From Setophaga petechia (lineage: Eukaryota; Chordata; Aves; Passeriformes; Parulidae), in the NCBI GenBank assembly GCA_024362935.1, contig JANCRA010000011.1, forward strand, positions 2,914,001 through 2,978,000: 64,000 nt of DNA. Reading direction: 5' to 3'. Numbering within the stretch: the first letter of the stretch is position 1; each line of letters starts with the position of its first letter. The notes beneath the pieces are model-generated. The model was not told where the DNA came from. It did not search any database and saw only the letters and a list, made by a program, of their open reading frames with translations. This document shows positions 61,333 through 64,000 of the stretch, one piece after another. Position numbers and translations under genes: made by a program.

Positions 61333-64000
61333 CCACAAAATGTATGAAGCCAAGGGGAAAGAGGAAATATTGTGGAAGAGACATCCAGATGTTGGAGCAG
61401 TAACTGGAGTTCCTGCTGTGGGCTTATAAAACATAATTTCAGATTTGAGTAGAAGACACTTTAAACAGCAACAGCTGTGTGAGGAAGGTGCATGCAGGCA
61501 TGAGCAAGAGCAGGAGCAGGGGACAGGACTGGGACTGACCACCAGCCACCAATGCTGCTTCCACCTGCACTGTGACAAAGAACCAGCAGATCAGGCACAA
61601 TGTGAGGCAGGTCTGCTGGAGAGGATGTCCAGTGTTTAGGATGCAAGGACACAACCTTATATCTTCCACAGAAAGCACCCAGCACTATAAACTATATAAT
61701 GCATGAAAATTTTCAGACTTCAGTCAATAAGTCACCTTTTCTCCATGTCTTTGGTTACAGAGGCCAGCATTGAACTCTGGTGACCCACGGGAATGAAATG
61801 CAGGGGAGAGGTGTCAGGAACCACTGCAGCAACAGGTGATCAGAAAACAAATATCACTATAATTTCAGACCTTTTGTAGAAGTGCAGCTGCATGCTATCT
61901 ATCCCAGCTTATCTAAAATAAAATTAGTTCCAGTAGCTCCTAAGAGCCTGCCATTAACACCAATCTACTGAGATCCCTAACTCAAGCAGACAGAGAAATG
62001 CTTTGGTCAGCAACTTACACAAATGTCTGTAAACACTGAAAGAATGGAGTTACAACGGCTTTCAGTCAAGAGTTAAAATAAAGTAGCTTTGTTAAAGGAG
62101 TTTAGAAGAGGAAATACTATGCTCACTTTAAATCAATACACTGCATTAAAAACAGAGTGATGTTTCTATTGAAGTCTACAGGTTCCCCTCTACAAATATT
62201 CTACTGCAGCTCTCCCAAGGCTTTCTAATGCAGTGAAGAGAGATACCTATATTTACAGGAAAAAAAAAGAGCTCCCCCAGCTTTATTTCCATTGAGGGTT
62301 CAATCCATAACTGAATCCATGCATGTAGCAGTCTGAGTGTTATGGGTGGTGAAAGATGTTTATACAGTTTTAATTCTGTGACTGCTTTCAGCCTCACTGA
62401 ACTCAAGAGAGATCCACTTAAGCACTCTCCTTAAATCTCAGAATTGGTGGAGAACTAACTCCCTGCCTGTGCCCCTTTTTACAGTTCCAGAGCTGCTTTC
62501 ATGACACTGGGAAGCCCTGCAATATGTAGGAACTGGCACATGGAGTTCTAGCATATTTTTAGTACCCCACAAAACTGGCATGGTTTAGTTTGTTGTCCTC
62601 TACAGAGATACTAAGGAAGCAAATTGCTAAGGACATTAATTTTAGTAGTAAGAAATCCTAAAGATTTTTAGTAAAACTTACTAAAATCTCAAGCAGAACC
62701 CCTGTACCCTCTTCTCTGTCTCTAAAAAACTCTGTTCTTTACAGAAATGATAGAAACAAAACATCAGTCTTAAACTACTTTTGCTCCTTGAAACTAAACA
62801 GAAGAGTATTTTCCTGCACTTGGTTATTTTAAGTCAGTATCACTATCAGAAAAAGTAAGAATGAATGGAAAATGTCTATTTAAGAATCTCAATGTCTAAT
62901 TCTCCCTATCTACCTTTCCCTTTTCACTAGGCATGTTCTTTGCATATTTTCATTTTTTTCTTTAGGCATAGAAGATCTTAATAAAAGCAAGAACACTTTT
63001 GTTCATCAAAAGGACAAAAGAACTCTAAGGAACTGAAAAAGGAAAAAAAATCAGGGTCAGGATTTAACTAGCTCATGGTAGATTTGCACTATCTGGGGTG
63101 CATTTCCCAAACTTCTCTGTTAGTGTAGATAATGAATTAGGCTTTATTGTCCCATATAGGAAGACTTTTCTATCTGTTATCTGTCTCCCTACTAGGCAAA
63201 GTTCTGTGTTTGTAAGTGTTCATTGGGGACTTTTTCTGAGCTTTCACTGAAGAAACAAGGAGGCAATTTTATCAATAAAGATTTTAAGCTGAGTGCTGTG
63301 AAGAGCAGGCAAATAGCACATGAGGAACAAGAAACAAGATGTCCCTTCTGCGTATCCATGCTTCTTGACAAGTCTCCCAGCAGTGATTCAATCCCTTTCC
63401 CTCTGGGGGCACAGGAGCCGAGCACAGCACAGCCATGGTGTGAACTCCAGGAGGAGGATCAGGAGAACCCTGGCTGTCAGAGTAGACATCTCTCTCTTTT
63501 TCCTGCTGTGTAAGCCTTCTGTCTCATGCTAATGAAAATGTTTCAACTTTCCAGTGCCTGGGGACAAGCTGCAGATGTGTTAGTGATGCACAACTTAACG
63601 AGTGGTCCAAGTTAGAAACCCAGACACCCTCAACTTCCATCCTATCTTTTCATCCAATGGAGCAAAACAGCCTGAACAGAAACAGAGGGACACTTGAACT
63701 TGGGTTAAAAGGGAATCCTTCACTCCTCTGACCAGTGAGACTCATTATCAGGCATTATTACTGAAGCCAAAAGGTTGAAGGAATTCAGAAAAAATTTATT
63801 TATTTACTAAAAGGAAATGCAAGTGTTTAGTCGTATCACAAAAGATCTGAAAAACAAAATATAAGCCTTCCTGCTTCAGGTGACTGCCCAACCTTAACAT
63901 TACAGGATAATAAAAGAAAATGTTGTCCCTGAACAAGCTGCTCTTTCACTCTGTGTGGTTTCTCAAAGCATGGTTCTAGCTGCTATCTGAAAAACTGCAC

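Larger units (their letters stand above)
14315..64000 (-). other. LAPTM4B: LAPTM4B gene, partial: exons 2-7 and introns; exon 1 outside the window
   Basis: The gene runs right to left. Six exons with consensus splice sites join in frame into the last 192 residues of LAPTM4B, a four-pass protein of late endosomes and lysosomes. The family is known to bind Nedd4-type ubiquitin ligases through C-terminal PY motifs. LAPTM4B is reported to affect EGFR sorting, ceramide export and lysosomal leucine uptake with mTORC1 signalling. Intron lengths are 6,987 (intron 2), 584 (3), 7,888 (4), 6,585 (5) and 17,983 (6), with at least 7,127 bp of intron 1. With an expected 33-residue exon 1 the protein would be about 225 residues, against about 226 in human. 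The tail and the CVWNCYRYINGRN segment point to LAPTM4B rather than LAPTM4A or LAPTM5. No frameshift or stop interrupts the frame. Confidence 0.97.
56874..64000 (-). other. LAPTM4B: LAPTM4B intron 1, 3' part
   Basis: At least 7,127 bp up to the window edge. No minus-strand sequence encoding the expected N-terminus (a cysteine-rich CCxCCHVRTG segment) was found and no CpG island is present, so exon 1 should lie to the right. The intron holds an AT-rich tract with a 22-bp duplication (60240-60470), a GC-rich patch (60740-61100) and an 18-bp duplication (61291-61332). Confidence 0.85.

Noticed and set aside
1..64000. CRISPR arrays, operons, tRNA or rRNA genes
   Set aside because: No spaced direct-repeat array, clustered intronless genes or cloverleaf/rRNA motifs were seen. 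The window is plainly vertebrate intron and intergenic DNA.

Overview
This is vertebrate nuclear DNA, almost certainly from a bird and most likely a songbird. The repeats are CR1 LINE tails, including the diagnostic 3' end built on ATTCTATG/ATTCTGTG, together with short LTRs of a kind I associate with passerine genomes. Most of the window is AT-rich intron and intergenic DNA, with one strong CpG island at the left edge. There are no prokaryotic features: no operons, CRISPR, tRNA or rRNA.

The only gene supported at protein level is LAPTM4B (lysosomal-associated transmembrane protein 4B), on the minus strand. Six exons (2-7) were found by translating between GT-AG sites: 56762-56873, 49701-49774, 48994-49116, 41007-41105, 34326-34421 and 16268-16342. 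They join without a break in frame and encode 192 residues plus a stop. The 3'UTR runs left to an AATAAA at 14335-14340. Exon 1, expected to encode about 33 residues, was not found and should lie to the right of 64000.

Left of LAPTM4B is about 13 kb of intergenic DNA and then a CpG island (about 50-1430). On the minus strand the island holds a consensus 5' splice site (CAG|GTAAG at 435/434). In other vertebrates MATN2 is the next gene downstream of LAPTM4B, on the same strand and with a noncoding first exon. I therefore read the island as the MATN2 promoter and first exon. This rests on synteny, not on protein sequence.

The introns carry CR1 tails (23617-24100, 31098-31538), older CR1/L3-type fragments (24640-24880, 40200-40530), a decayed CR1 reverse-transcriptase piece (47190-47475), a solo LTR with a clean 6-bp target-site duplication (19324-19663) and a second LTR (about 26069-26512). 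Simple repeats include a 27-copy AAAGG array. Points worth a second look are a 17-bp tandem duplication that copies the exon 3 splice donor, a perfect 13-bp AT-rich hairpin in intron 6, loss of a luminal N-glycosylation sequon relative to human, and a few unexplained GC-rich patches. I see no sign of a new multi-gene system.
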